From Thermoleophilaceae bacterium (GTDB taxonomy: Bacteria > Actinomycetota > Thermoleophilia > Solirubrobacterales > Thermoleophilaceae), in assembly GCA_013812065.1 (NCBI GenBank), contig JACCUC010000127.1:1-9106 (forward strand): a stretch of 9,106 nucleotides of DNA, written 5' to 3'. Of the stretch, positions 1 through 5,707 are shown one piece after another (within the stretch, counting starts at the first letter, position 1; the number at the start of each line of letters is the position of its first letter). The notes beneath the pieces were generated by a model. That model ran no database searches. It worked only from the letters and a program-made list of their open reading frames with translations, and was not told the DNA's origin. A program made the translations under genes and the position numbers.

Positions 1-641
1 CTCGAAGCGGCCGCTGAGCGCCTTGCGCAGCGCGGGCAGCTTGATCCTCAGCTTGCCCTTGGCGAGCTCTGCGAGCGCCCCGGGGTCGGCGTTGCCCTCG
101 ATCAGCGCGCGCATCATCGCCCGACCGGAGACGCCCATCACGTCGGTCGCGACGCAGGCGAGCTTGACGCCGGCGTCCTCGAGCACCTTGTGCAGGCGGT
201 TGACCATCCGGGTGCGCTCGCCGATCAACGCCTTGCGGTAGCGGAGCTGCTCAGGTCGCGCAGCCGGCGGATCGGCTTGGGGGGCACGAAGCTCGACCGA
301 AGCAGCCCGTGCCCGAGCAGCTGCGCGATCCAGGCGGCGTCGATCGTGTCGGTCTTGCGACCCGGGACGTGCTTGATGTGGGCCGCGTTGACGAGCAGCA
401 TCTCGAAGGCGTCCTCGAGCACGTAGTACGGCGCCTTCCAGTAGACGCCGGTCGACTCCATCGCCACGTGCGTGACGCCGAGCTCGAGCAGCCAGTCGCG
501 CAGCGCGAGCAGATCGGGCGTCGTGGTCCCGAACGTCTCGACCAGCTCGACCGCGCGGCCACCCTCGAGCGTGCGCACGCACGCGGTCAGCTGCGCCTTG
601 TGGACATCGAGCCCGCAACAGCAGGCAACGACCAACTCCAT
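1..641 (-). pseudogene. IS110-family DEDD transposase, frameshifted and partial
   Basis: The product belongs to the IS110 recombinases, which have an N-terminal RuvC-like DEDD domain and a C-terminal serine-containing Tnp domain. The first frame (641 down to 225) shows GLDVHK (D12), MESTGVYWK (E62) and GRKTDTIDA (D98, D101), the four acidic catalytic residues. Translation begins at ATG 641-639 behind GGGAGG at 647-652 with a 5-base spacer. This frame stops at 225 just after the RDL motif. The usual continuation, RYRKALIGERTRMVNRLHKV, resumes in another frame from base 243 and stays open for 81 codons to the window edge, including LEDAGVKL and DVMGVSGRAM. Eight bases (244-251) sit where the family normally has about one codon, so the shift is a small indel. 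The C-terminal domain is off the left edge. A sequencing error is the alternative to a true pseudogene. Confidence 0.85.
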
Positions 642-780
642 GTGAACCTCCCGGATAGAGCGTGGATCCGATCGTCCCGCCGCTCGGGAGAGGCTGCCCT
701 GGAACAGCGACTCTGCTCTGCGTGCTCAGCTCGCGCTGGCGACAGTTCGGGGTGCCGAGAAGCCTCCACGTCAGACTGAG
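642..780 (-). ncRNA. Possible IS110 bridge RNA / structured left end
   Basis: In IS110-group elements the non-coding end upstream of the transposase encodes the bridge RNA that pairs with donor and target DNA. Here that stretch contains nested complementary segments, read on the minus strand: GAGGCT (766-761) with AGCCTC (695-690), and inside it CAGCG (738-734) with CGCTG (709-705). There are also small hairpins TCGG/CCGA (747-758) and TCCCG/CGGGA (675-689, loop of five). I did not compute a fold, and the RNA ends, the guide loops and the element boundary are unknown. The assignment is by position plus visible complementarity. Confidence 0.4.
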
Positions 781-1098
781 GAACGGGCCACGCGGCACCA
801 AGGAGTGACCGACGTCGCCACGAGCGACAAGACCACCCGATTTTCATGGTTCGCGGGTGCCGGTGTCGCGCGGCATGATGACTGAGGGGGAGGAGAGGAG
901 GGCCCGACCGCTCGCCGAGGTCGCACACGACTGGGTCGGCGCATGGGCGGACGAGCCGGCCGGTGAGGGCTCCCGCGCCGGTCTCGCCGAGCGCGCGCGC
1001 CGACTCGACTACTGATGGCACGAGCCGGCGCGCGCCACTTCCCGATGCCGGGGCTCGAGCTTCGCTGAGCGCTCGCCCGTGCGACTCGGTTCGGGCGG
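781..1098. other. Mostly non-coding gap between IS110 and the aminotransferase
   Basis: The stretch contains one possible short ORF (875-1015, listed separately) and otherwise no recognisable gene, RNA or repeat. An AT-richer patch (838-846, around GATTTTCAT) interrupts the high GC. No terminator with a T tract is visible. The gap may include flanking host DNA disturbed by the IS insertion. Confidence 0.5.
875..1015 (+). CDS. Possible small acidic/basic hypothetical protein (46 aa)
   Basis: Two consecutive ATG codons open a 46-codon frame whose product begins MMTEGEERRARPLAEVAHDW and ends in RARRLDY. By eye most third codon positions are G or C, as in the neighbouring real genes, and the peptide has a plausible mix of acidic, basic and aromatic residues (two Trp in the middle). 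No convincing ribosome binding site or -10 box precedes it, and I recognise no family. It could be a real small protein, the remnant of a gene disrupted near the IS110 element, or chance in GC-rich DNA. Confidence 0.3.
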   Translation: MMTEGEERRARPLAEVAHDWVGAWADEPAGEGSRAGLAERARRLDY

Positions 1099-1112
1099 TA
1101 GGATCCGGCTCG
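1099..1112 (+). promoter_or_regulatory. Leaderless -10 box of the aminotransferase
   Basis: TAGGAT (1099-1104) lies seven bases before GTG 1112, the spacing expected if transcription starts at the start codon. No good -35 box is visible. The AGGA inside the box could alternatively serve as a weak ribosome binding site. Confidence 0.5.
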
Positions 1113-2239
1113 TGACCCCCGCCGACACCGTCTCCTTCGCCCGCGGCGCCCCCTCGCTCGACATCGTCGCCGGCGACGACCTGCGTGCGGCAGCCGCCCG
1201 CGCCCTCGAGCAGGACCCAGCGGGCGCCTTCGCCTACGGGACCTCGGAGGGCTATCGGCCACTGGTCGAGTGGATCGCCGATCGCCAGGAGCTCGCGCCC
1301 GAGAACGTGATCGCCACCAACGGGTCGCTCCAGGCCGACGCGTTCCTCTTCCGCCTGCTCGTCGAGCCCGGCGACCAGGTCGTGGTCGAGGCGCCGACCT
1401 ACGACCGCACCCTTCTCGGCCTGCGCGAGACGGGTGCCGAGCTACTGCCGGTCGAGCTCGAGGACGACGGCCTCGACGTCGATGCCCTCGAGGGGGTGCT
1501 GCGCGACGGAGCAAGGCCGAAGCTCGCCCACGTCATCCCGAACTTCCACAACCCGGCGGGCTGCACGCTCTCGCTCGACAAGCGACGGCGGTTACTCGAG
1601 CTCGCCGCCGAGTACGACTTCACGATCTTCGAGGACGACCCCTACATCGAGCTGCGCTTCGCAGGCGAGAGCCTCCCGACCATGCTCTCGCTCGACTCGG
1701 ACGGGCACGTCGTCTACGCGTCCTCGTTCTCGAAGACGGTATGTCCGGGGATCCGGGTCGGCTATCTGGCTGGTCCCCAGGACACGATCGCCGCCGTCCG
1801 GCGGATGGCCACGAACACCTACATCTCGCCGAGCATGGTCTCGCAGGCCATCGTCGCCGAGTTCTGCCGCTCGGGGGCGATCGAGCGCTCGATCGAGACC
1901 GTCAAGGAGGCGTTGCGCGCGCGCCGCGACGCGCTGGCCGGCGCGCTCGAGCGGGAGCTACCCGACGCCCGCTTCGTCCTGCCCGAGGGCGGCTACTTCC
2001 TGTGGGTCGACCTGCCGGATGGCACCGACGTCAGCGCGCTCCAGGCAGCGGCCAAGGAGCGCGGACTCGTTTTCGTGAAGGGGACCGACTTCCTGCTCGA
2101 GGGGGGAGAGAGCTCGCTGCGAATCGCTTACTCGGGTGTGACCACCGATCAGATCGTGGAAGGCGTGAGGCGGCTCGCGGCTGCCTACGCGGAGCCCGGC
2201 CGAGCGCCGGCCGAGCGGGCGTCGAGCGCAACCGTCTAG
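1112..2239 (+). CDS. PLP-dependent class I/II aminotransferase
   Basis: This is a fold-type I aminotransferase that moves an amino group between an amino acid and a 2-oxo acid using pyridoxal phosphate. It resembles the 2-aminoadipate/MocR-like group but lacks the GntR DNA-binding domain of MocR regulators. Visible marks are an N-terminal FARGAPS segment, AYGTSEGYRPL for the active-site glycine region, NFHNPAGCTLS for the conserved Asn-Pro, FEDDPYIELRF for the cofactor Asp and Tyr, SSFSKTVCPGIRVGYL with the Schiff-base lysine at K208, and SLRIAYSG with the carboxylate-binding Arg near the C terminus. The length of 375 residues is normal. I chose GTG 1112 over the in-frame GTG at 1079 because a -10 box sits just before it and the extra 11 residues are not family-like. 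The exact substrate cannot be read from the sequence. Confidence 0.9.
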   Translation: MTPADTVSFARGAPSLDIVAGDDLRAAAARALEQDPAGAFAYGTSEGYRPLVEWIADRQELAPENVIATNGSLQADAFLFRLLVEPGDQVVVEAPTYDRTLLGLRETGAELLPVELEDDGLDVDALEGVLRDGARPKLAHVIPNFHNPAGCTLSLDKRRRLLELAAEYDFTIFEDDPYIELRFAGESLPTMLSLDSDGHVVYASSFSKTVCPGIRVGYLAGPQDTIAAVRRMATNTYISPSMVSQAIVAEFCRSGAIERSIETVKEALRARRDALAGALERELPDARFVLPEGGYFLWVDLPDGTDVSALQAAAKERGLVFVKGTDFLLEGGESSLRIAYSGVTTDQIVEGVRRLAAAYAEPGRAPAERASSATV

Positions 2240-2244
2240 CGACG

Positions 2245-2270
2245 CCACTCCCAGTGGACATCGCTCACTG
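2245..2270. terminator. Weak hairpin after the aminotransferase
   Basis: CCACT and AGTGG (2245-2249 and 2253-2257) form a 5-bp stem, and the alternative pair CAGTG/CACTG (2252-2256 and 2266-2270) is also possible. No T tract follows. The hairpin lies six bases after the aminotransferase stop and before the convergent membrane-protein gene, so termination is plausible but unproven. Confidence 0.3.
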
Positions 2271-2305
2271 AGGGGTCTCGACCGCATCTCCACGTAGGGC
2301 AAACG

Positions 2306-2869
2306 CTAAGCGTTGGTCGCCGGCTCACCCTCGACGTGCGCTGTGTCGCCGGAGGACCGTATGCTCTCGTGCTGCTTACGCCGCCCGTACCTGGTTCTCC
2401 CCCGCGGCTTGTACACCGACAGGATCGCGGGCACGAGCAGCACCACCAGGCCGCCACCGGCGTGGGCCACAAGTGAGATCCTCGCCTCGCGGAGATCGGC
2501 ACTCGACAATGTCGTCTCTGCTGCTACGCCTGCCATGTAGCTGATTGGCTGGGTCTGCATCAGCAAGACGATGGTGGCAAAGATCGTTACCACGAGTTTC
2601 ACCAGGACCCAATAGTGCCGGAACAAGCCCCATGTGGTGCCCAGTGACTGGACAAGCCCGGTGACAAGCGAGGCGAGGGCCAACGGGACGATGACGAACC
2701 ACGCGGTCAACTCCATCGCGAGATAGGCGGCACGCACCATCTGAGCATCCTGGCTGGTCAGACCGGTGACGGCGAGAGCCAGGAAGCCGGCGACCGCGCC
2801 GAACCAGCCGACCGAGGAAGTGACATGCGCGGTGAGCGCGAGATTGCGGAGGCGCGGTGTCATGGTCAT
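2306..2869 (-). CDS. Four-helix integral membrane protein (DUF2269-like)
   Basis: This is a 187-residue membrane protein of unknown function. Hydrophobic helices lie at about residues 16-37, 52-76, 86-105 and 133-152, followed by a basic, polar tail (RGRTRYGRRK onward) that is probably cytoplasmic. H15, H85 and H136 lie at or near helix ends and could bind metal or haem, but that is only a suggestion. The overall pattern recalls DUF2269-type proteins; I am not certain of the family. The ATG (2869) overlaps the stop of the upstream small membrane gene in an ATGA junction, so the two are probably translated together. GC is low for this genome (67 of 120 bases, 56%, over 2521-2640), a sign of transfer. 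The divergent TetR gene probably controls it. Confidence 0.7.
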   Translation of the reverse strand: MTMTPRLRNLALTAHVTSSVGWFGAVAGFLALAVTGLTSQDAQMVRAAYLAMELTAWFVIVPLALASLVTGLVQSLGTTWGLFRHYWVLVKLVVTIFATIVLLMQTQPISYMAGVAAETTLSSADLREARISLVAHAGGGLVVLLVPAILSVYKPRGRTRYGRRKQHESIRSSGDTAHVEGEPATNA

Positions 2870-3093
2870 GGCTGTTGCACGCCGTTGTCTGTGACGCCGG
2901 AGGGCGGTGTGTGGCGGCCGGCGTCACCGGACGGTGTGTGGCGACCGGGGCCGTGGCTACCGCCGGCGAGGAGCGAGACAACAAACAGCAGGACCAGAAG
3001 GATCGCGATGATCCCGAACACCTTGACCCAGCGTGGTGTGCGAGGGGGCGATCCGCGGCCGGGCCCCACGCCGGTGTCGTCGTCGATCTTCAT
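2866..3093 (-). CDS. Small single-helix membrane protein (75 aa)
   Basis: The 75-residue product has an acidic start (MKIDDDTG), a proline-rich linker, one hydrophobic helix at about residues 24-43 and a His/Gly/Pro-rich tail with the near-repeat GRHTPSG and GRHTPPSG. I recognise the general type as a small actinobacterial membrane protein that accompanies a larger one, with no known function. The open frame continues upstream, but ATG 3093 is preferred because a good promoter (-10 TAAACT at 3109-3104) lies ten bases before it and the upstream residues do not look like protein. There is no Shine-Dalgarno site, which fits an almost leaderless mRNA. It is the first gene of an operon with the four-helix membrane protein. 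Confidence 0.65.
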   Translation of the reverse strand: MKIDDDTGVGPGRGSPPRTPRWVKVFGIIAILLVLLFVVSLLAGGSHGPGRHTPSGDAGRHTPPSGVTDNGVQQP

Positions 3094-3103
3094 GGCGGCG
3101 GGC

Positions 3104-3132
3104 AGTTTAGCGAGACAGTATGTCGGTGTCAC
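3104..3132 (-). promoter_or_regulatory. Sigma-70-like promoter of the membrane-protein operon
   Basis: Read on the minus strand, GTGACA (3132-3127, five of six TTGACA positions) and TAAACT (3109-3104, four of six TATAAT positions) are separated by exactly 17 bases. The start codon follows ten bases after the -10 box. The -35 box lies inside a perfect dyad (3125-3135), so a bound repressor would block it. Confidence 0.6.
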
Positions 3133-3152
3133 ACCAGGATGGCTCGACACCG
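3114..3152. promoter_or_regulatory. Candidate TetR operator dyads
   Basis: The divergent gap has two abutting dyads: GACAgtaTGTC (3114-3124) and GGTGTcACACC (3125-3135), the latter a perfect 11-bp palindrome. A wider inverted repeat pairs CGGTGTC (3124-3130) with GACACCG (3146-3152). They cover the -35 box and spacer of the membrane operon and reach to within eight bases of the tetR -10 box. A TetR dimer or pair of dimers here would repress the operon and probably tetR itself. The operator role is an inference. Confidence 0.5.
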
Positions 3153-3160
3153 CCGCCACG

Positions 3161-3173
3161 TATACTGGGAAGG
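3161..3173 (+). promoter_or_regulatory. Leaderless -10 box of the TetR gene
   Basis: TATACT (3161-3166) lies six bases before GTG 3173. The -35 region is poor, as is common for actinobacterial leaderless promoters. This box decides the start of the TetR gene. Confidence 0.6.
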
Positions 3174-3742
3174 TGCCGAAGCTGTGGAACGAGACGATCG
3201 AGGCGCACCGCCGCGCGGTGCGCGACGCGACCCTGGACACCACCGCGGCGCTGGTGGCCGAGCGCGGGCTGCGGTCGGTGACGATGTCGCAGATCGCCGA
3301 GCAGACCGGCATCGGACGTGCGACGCTGTACAAGTACTTCCCAGATGTCGAAGCGATCCTGGTCGCCTGGCACGAACGTCAGGTCACCGGCCACCTCGAA
3401 TATCTAGCCGAACTCCGAGACCTGGCCGGCGACGGTCGCGAGCGGCTCGAAGCTGTGCTCGAGGCCTACGCACTCATTCACCACGAGCACCACGGCACCG
3501 AGCTCGCGGCACTCCTGCATCGAGGTGAGCACGTCGCCCGAGCGCAGCAGCACCTCCACGACTTAATCCGAGACCTGCTGAGCGAGGGGGCAAAGACGGG
3601 CGATATCCGGGACGATGTCGCGCCTGACGAGCTCGCGAGCTACTGCCTCCACGCCCTGACGGCAGCCACCAGCCTGCCGTCCAAGGCCGCGGTCCGCCGG
3701 CTCGTCGCGGTCACTCTGGCCGGGTTGCACCCACCGTCCTGA
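3173..3742 (+). CDS. TetR/AcrR-family transcriptional repressor
   Basis: The 189-residue protein has the TetR N-terminal helix-turn-helix at about residues 37-56 (TMSQIAEQTGIGRATLYKYF), the most conserved feature of the family. The rest is helical and variable, ending with a short LAGLHPPS tail. Such proteins are dimeric repressors released by a small-molecule ligand; the ligand here is unknown. The same frame is open upstream to 2825, but that part lies antisense to the membrane genes and is not real. GTG 3173 is supported by the -10 box six bases before it. The gene is divergent from the two-gene membrane operon, the classical arrangement for a repressor and its target. Confidence 0.9.
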   Translation: MPKLWNETIEAHRRAVRDATLDTTAALVAERGLRSVTMSQIAEQTGIGRATLYKYFPDVEAILVAWHERQVTGHLEYLAELRDLAGDGRERLEAVLEAYALIHHEHHGTELAALLHRGEHVARAQQHLHDLIRDLLSEGAKTGDIRDDVAPDELASYCLHALTAATSLPSKAAVRRLVAVTLAGLHPPS

Positions 3743-3773
3743 CTCGTTCTGATGCGGCTGGAGCCGGACCGTC

Positions 3774-3814
3774 GCGGTAGCCCCGGTTCGACTGGGGCGT
3801 CGAAGAGCTACCGC
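3774..3814. terminator. Nested inverted repeat between convergent genes
   Basis: GCGGTAGC (3774-3781) and GCTACCGC (3807-3814) are perfect 8-bp arms. Between them GCCCC (3780-3784) and GGGGC (3794-3798) form a second stem that overlaps the left arm by two bases. The structure lies after the TetR stop and covers the last codons and stop of the convergent metalloregulator gene, so it could terminate both transcripts. There is no T tract on either side. Confidence 0.45.
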
Positions 3815-4521
3815 CCGTACCGGTCACGCGACAGCACGAGCTGCTCGGGCAGCGCCGTACGTGCCGGGGGCGACGGATCGGCGACCACCGAGACGGTCTC
3901 GGCCACGCTGCGGGTTACGGTGTGGCGCCCCCCGCCGGCCTCGATCGCCACCTCGTCGGCGCCCGACTCGGCGAGCCGGCCCTCGAGCCCGGGATGGAGA
4001 CCCGCGTCCATGAGGTAGTGGAGCAGCTCCTCGGCCTCGTTCTCGAAGCGCAGCACGCGCACCCGGGCGCCCTCCTCGACGTCGGCCAGGGGCACGCCCT
4101 GCTCGCGGGCGGCCTCGCCGATCGGATGGCCGTGGGGGCAGGTCGCGGCCTCGCCGATGGCCACTAGCATGCGCTCCTCGAGCACGGGCGACATCGCGTG
4201 CTCGAGCCGCTCGGCTTCTTCGTGGACCTCGTCCCAGGGGATGCCGAGGACGTCGGTCAGGAAGCGCTCGATGAGCCGGTGACGCTTGACGACCCCCGCC
4301 GCGTGCTCGTGTCCGGACTCCGTGAAGTCGAGCGACTTGTCCGCACTGCGGCGCACGTAGCCATCGGCTTCGAGCCGGCCGACCATCTCGTGGACGGTGG
4401 GCGCCGAGAGCTGCATCGCCCGGGCGATGTTGGCGGCGGTGATCGGGAGGCGCGCCTCCCGCAGCCAGTACATGGTCTGCAGGTACTCCTCCTCGGCGAC
4501 GGTGACCTGCTCGGTCGACAC
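3808..4521 (-). CDS. DtxR/MntR-family metal-dependent repressor with FeoA domain
   Basis: The 237-residue protein is a metal-activated repressor of iron or manganese homeostasis genes. Domains in order are a winged helix-turn-helix (about 29-60, AANIARAMQLSAPTVHEMV), the dimerisation/metal-binding domain (about 70-140) and a C-terminal FeoA/SH3-like domain (about 143-213). H81, E85, H100, E107 and H108 align with DtxR H79, E83, H98, E105 and H106. DtxR M10 is replaced by E12 and C102 by E104, acidic residues at the positions that favour manganese in MntR. A CPHGHP motif (128-133) precedes the last domain. The GTG start has a strong AGGAGG (4527-4532) five bases upstream, so this mRNA has a leader; TATCCT (4556-4551) is a possible -10 box. 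No transporter target is in the window. Confidence 0.88.
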   Translation of the reverse strand: MSTEQVTVAEEEYLQTMYWLREARLPITAANIARAMQLSAPTVHEMVGRLEADGYVRRSADKSLDFTESGHEHAAGVVKRHRLIERFLTDVLGIPWDEVHEEAERLEHAMSPVLEERMLVAIGEAATCPHGHPIGEAAREQGVPLADVEEGARVRVLRFENEAEELLHYLMDAGLHPGLEGRLAESGADEVAIEAGGGRHTVTRSVAETVSVVADPSPPARTALPEQLVLSRDRYGR

Positions 4522-4579
4522 TGGATCCTCCTCGGGTGGTCTCTCGACGAGGATACGTAACGAGTCGACCCCAGGGCTC

Positions 4580-4594
4580 TACGATGGCGCGCCA
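4580..4594 (+). promoter_or_regulatory. Leaderless -10 box now upstream of the ligase
   Basis: TACGAT (4580-4585) lies eight bases before ATG 4594, the start of the dehydrogenase remnant. No clear -35 is visible. Since the remnant stop overlaps the ligase start, this is the likely promoter of the ligase. Confidence 0.5.
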
Positions 4595-4698
4595 TGGAGC
4601 CGTCGCCCGGATCGCGCGTCGTCATCACGGGCGCCTCGCGGGGAATCGGCCGCACGGTCGCCGAGGTGCGGGAGATCACGGCCGGGCCGCATCAGTGA
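4594..4698 (+). pseudogene. Short-chain dehydrogenase N-terminal remnant (34 codons)
   Basis: The frame starts MEPSPGSRVVITGASRGIGR, a first beta strand plus the TGxxxGIG dinucleotide-binding loop (residues 12-19) of the short-chain dehydrogenase/reductase family. After about 25 residues the resemblance ends, and a TGA follows at 4696-4698. Functional family members are roughly 250 residues long, so nearly the whole enzyme, including the catalytic YxxxK, is missing. The stop overlaps the ligase GTG (4695) by four bases. The remnant still has a start codon and a well-placed -10 box, so it may now act as a short leader ORF for the ligase. It is not a working enzyme. Confidence 0.7.
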
Positions 4699-5663
4699 GG
4701 CTACCGCTCTCCGAGCCCCTAGCGCCCCAGCTCGCGCGCTCGGCGCGGGAGCTTCCGGCCGGCGAGGGGTGGTGCTACGAGCCCAAGTGGGACGGCTTTC
4801 GCACGATCGCCTTCCGCGACGGCGACGAGGTGCGCCTCCAGAGCCGCGGTGGGAAGCCGATGAACCGCTACTTCCCCGAGGTCGTCGAGCAGGTCCGCGC
4901 TTTGACCGGCGAGCGGCTCGTGCTCGACGGCGAGGTGATCGTGGTGGTCGACGGACTTCAGGAGTTCGACCTGCTCTCCCAGCGCATCCATCCCGCGGCC
5001 TCGCGCGTCGAGCGCCTCGCCCGCGAGACCCCGGCCGCGTACGTCGCCTTCGACCTGCTCGCCGAGGGCGACGAGGCTCTGGTCGAGCTCCCCTATCGCG
5101 ATCGACGCGAACGGCTCGTGGACGCGGTCGACCACGGCGACCGGCCGGTCGAGCTGACCCCCGTGACCGCCGACCTCGAGTCCGCCGGGCAGTGGCTGAC
5201 CGGCGTCTCCGAGGGTGTGATCGCCAAGGAGTCGGCCGCCCCCTACCGCCCCGGCGAGCGGACCGGCATGGTCAAGGTCAAGCGCGTCCGCACCGCCGAC
5301 TGCGTGGTGCGGGCCTTTCGCTTCGGCAAGCACGAGGGCACGGTCGGGTCGCTCATTCTCGGCCTCTACGACGATGGCGGCGAGCTGCGCGAGGTCGGCC
5401 ATGTCTCGGGCTTCAAGGCCCGCGAGAAGCGCGAGCTGATCGAGCGGCTCGAGCCCTACCGAACCTACGAACGAGGCTCCGGCGAGCCCAGCCGCTGGAA
5501 GTCCGACGAGGAGCTCGTGTGGGAGGGCCTGCGCCCCGAGCTCGTGGTCGAGGTGGCGTTTGACCACATCACGGGGAATCGAATTCGCCACGGCGCGCGC
5601 TTCCTGCGCTGGCGCGAGGACAAGGATCCCCGCGACTGCCGGCTCGACCAGCTGCGGCAGTGA
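4695..5663 (+). CDS. ligC: ATP-dependent DNA ligase C (LigC)
   Basis: This ligase seals nicks in DNA using ATP and in actinobacteria acts in end joining and gap/base-excision repair. The adenylation domain has YEPKWDGF with the nucleophile K31 (motif I), LQSRGGK, LDGEVIVVV (motif III), EGVIAKE (motif IV) and MVKVKRVRTADC (motif V). An OB-fold domain follows with VEVAFDH and RFLRWRED. At 322 residues it is slightly shorter than mycobacterial LigC and has no polymerase or nuclease domain, so it is not a full LigD. The frame is open far upstream, but GTG 4695 puts LPLSEPLAPQLA at the N terminus, as in LigC proteins, and overlaps the TGA of the preceding remnant. The stand-alone LigD-type polymerase lies 1.6 kb downstream on the other strand. 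No Ku gene is in the window. Confidence 0.9.
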   Translation: MRLPLSEPLAPQLARSARELPAGEGWCYEPKWDGFRTIAFRDGDEVRLQSRGGKPMNRYFPEVVEQVRALTGERLVLDGEVIVVVDGLQEFDLLSQRIHPAASRVERLARETPAAYVAFDLLAEGDEALVELPYRDRRERLVDAVDHGDRPVELTPVTADLESAGQWLTGVSEGVIAKESAAPYRPGERTGMVKVKRVRTADCVVRAFRFGKHEGTVGSLILGLYDDGGELREVGHVSGFKAREKRELIERLEPYRTYERGSGEPSRWKSDEELVWEGLRPELVVEVAFDHITGNRIRHGARFLRWREDKDPRDCRLDQLRQ

Positions 5664-5682
5664 AGCGAGGGTTCCGGCCGGT

Positions 5683-5699
5683 CGAGCGTCTGTTGCTCG
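5683..5699. terminator. Weak hairpin between ligC and thiC ends
   Basis: CGAGC (5683-5687) and GCTCG (5695-5699) form a 5-bp stem with a 7-base loop in the 44-bp gap between the convergent stop codons. No T tract follows, so a terminator function is only suggested by position. Confidence 0.25.
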
Positions 5700-5707
5700 C
5701 GGAGGTC

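Larger units (their letters stand above)
1..780 (-). mobile_element. Partial IS110-family insertion sequence (5' part)
   Basis: The element enters from the left edge. It consists of a broken DEDD transposase on the minus strand and the non-coding stretch upstream of it. No terminal inverted repeats are expected, because IS110 elements usually lack them, so the right-hand limit cannot be fixed from this window. I place it near 780 because complementary segments that could form a structured RNA extend to about 766. The C-terminal catalytic-serine domain and the other end of the element lie outside the window. Identification rests on the transposase; the boundary is a guess. Confidence 0.6.

Noticed and set aside
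805..885. 26-codon frame from GTG after AAGGAG
   Set aside because: The purine run overlaps the start codon instead of preceding it, and the peptide has no recognisable features.
771..1514. Minus-strand open frame of 247 codons opposite the aminotransferase start
   Set aside because: The product is an Arg/Gly/Pro-rich low-complexity string typical of an off-frame reading of high-GC coding DNA.
2825..3172. Upstream in-frame extension of the TetR gene
   Set aside because: It overlaps antisense the small membrane gene, is not TetR-like, and a -10 box sits directly before GTG 3173.
3778..3798. GGTTCGA inside a GC stem, resembling a tRNA T-arm or att site
   Set aside because: The loop-closing pair is wrong for a tRNA T-arm (G opposite G), and no acceptor, D or anticodon arm is present.
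4522..4593. Possible DtxR/MntR operator in the gap upstream of the metalloregulator
   Set aside because: No match to the TTAGGTTAGGCTAACCTAA type box is visible; TCGAC/GTCGA arms (4544-4548 and 4564-4568) are short and common in this GC-rich DNA.
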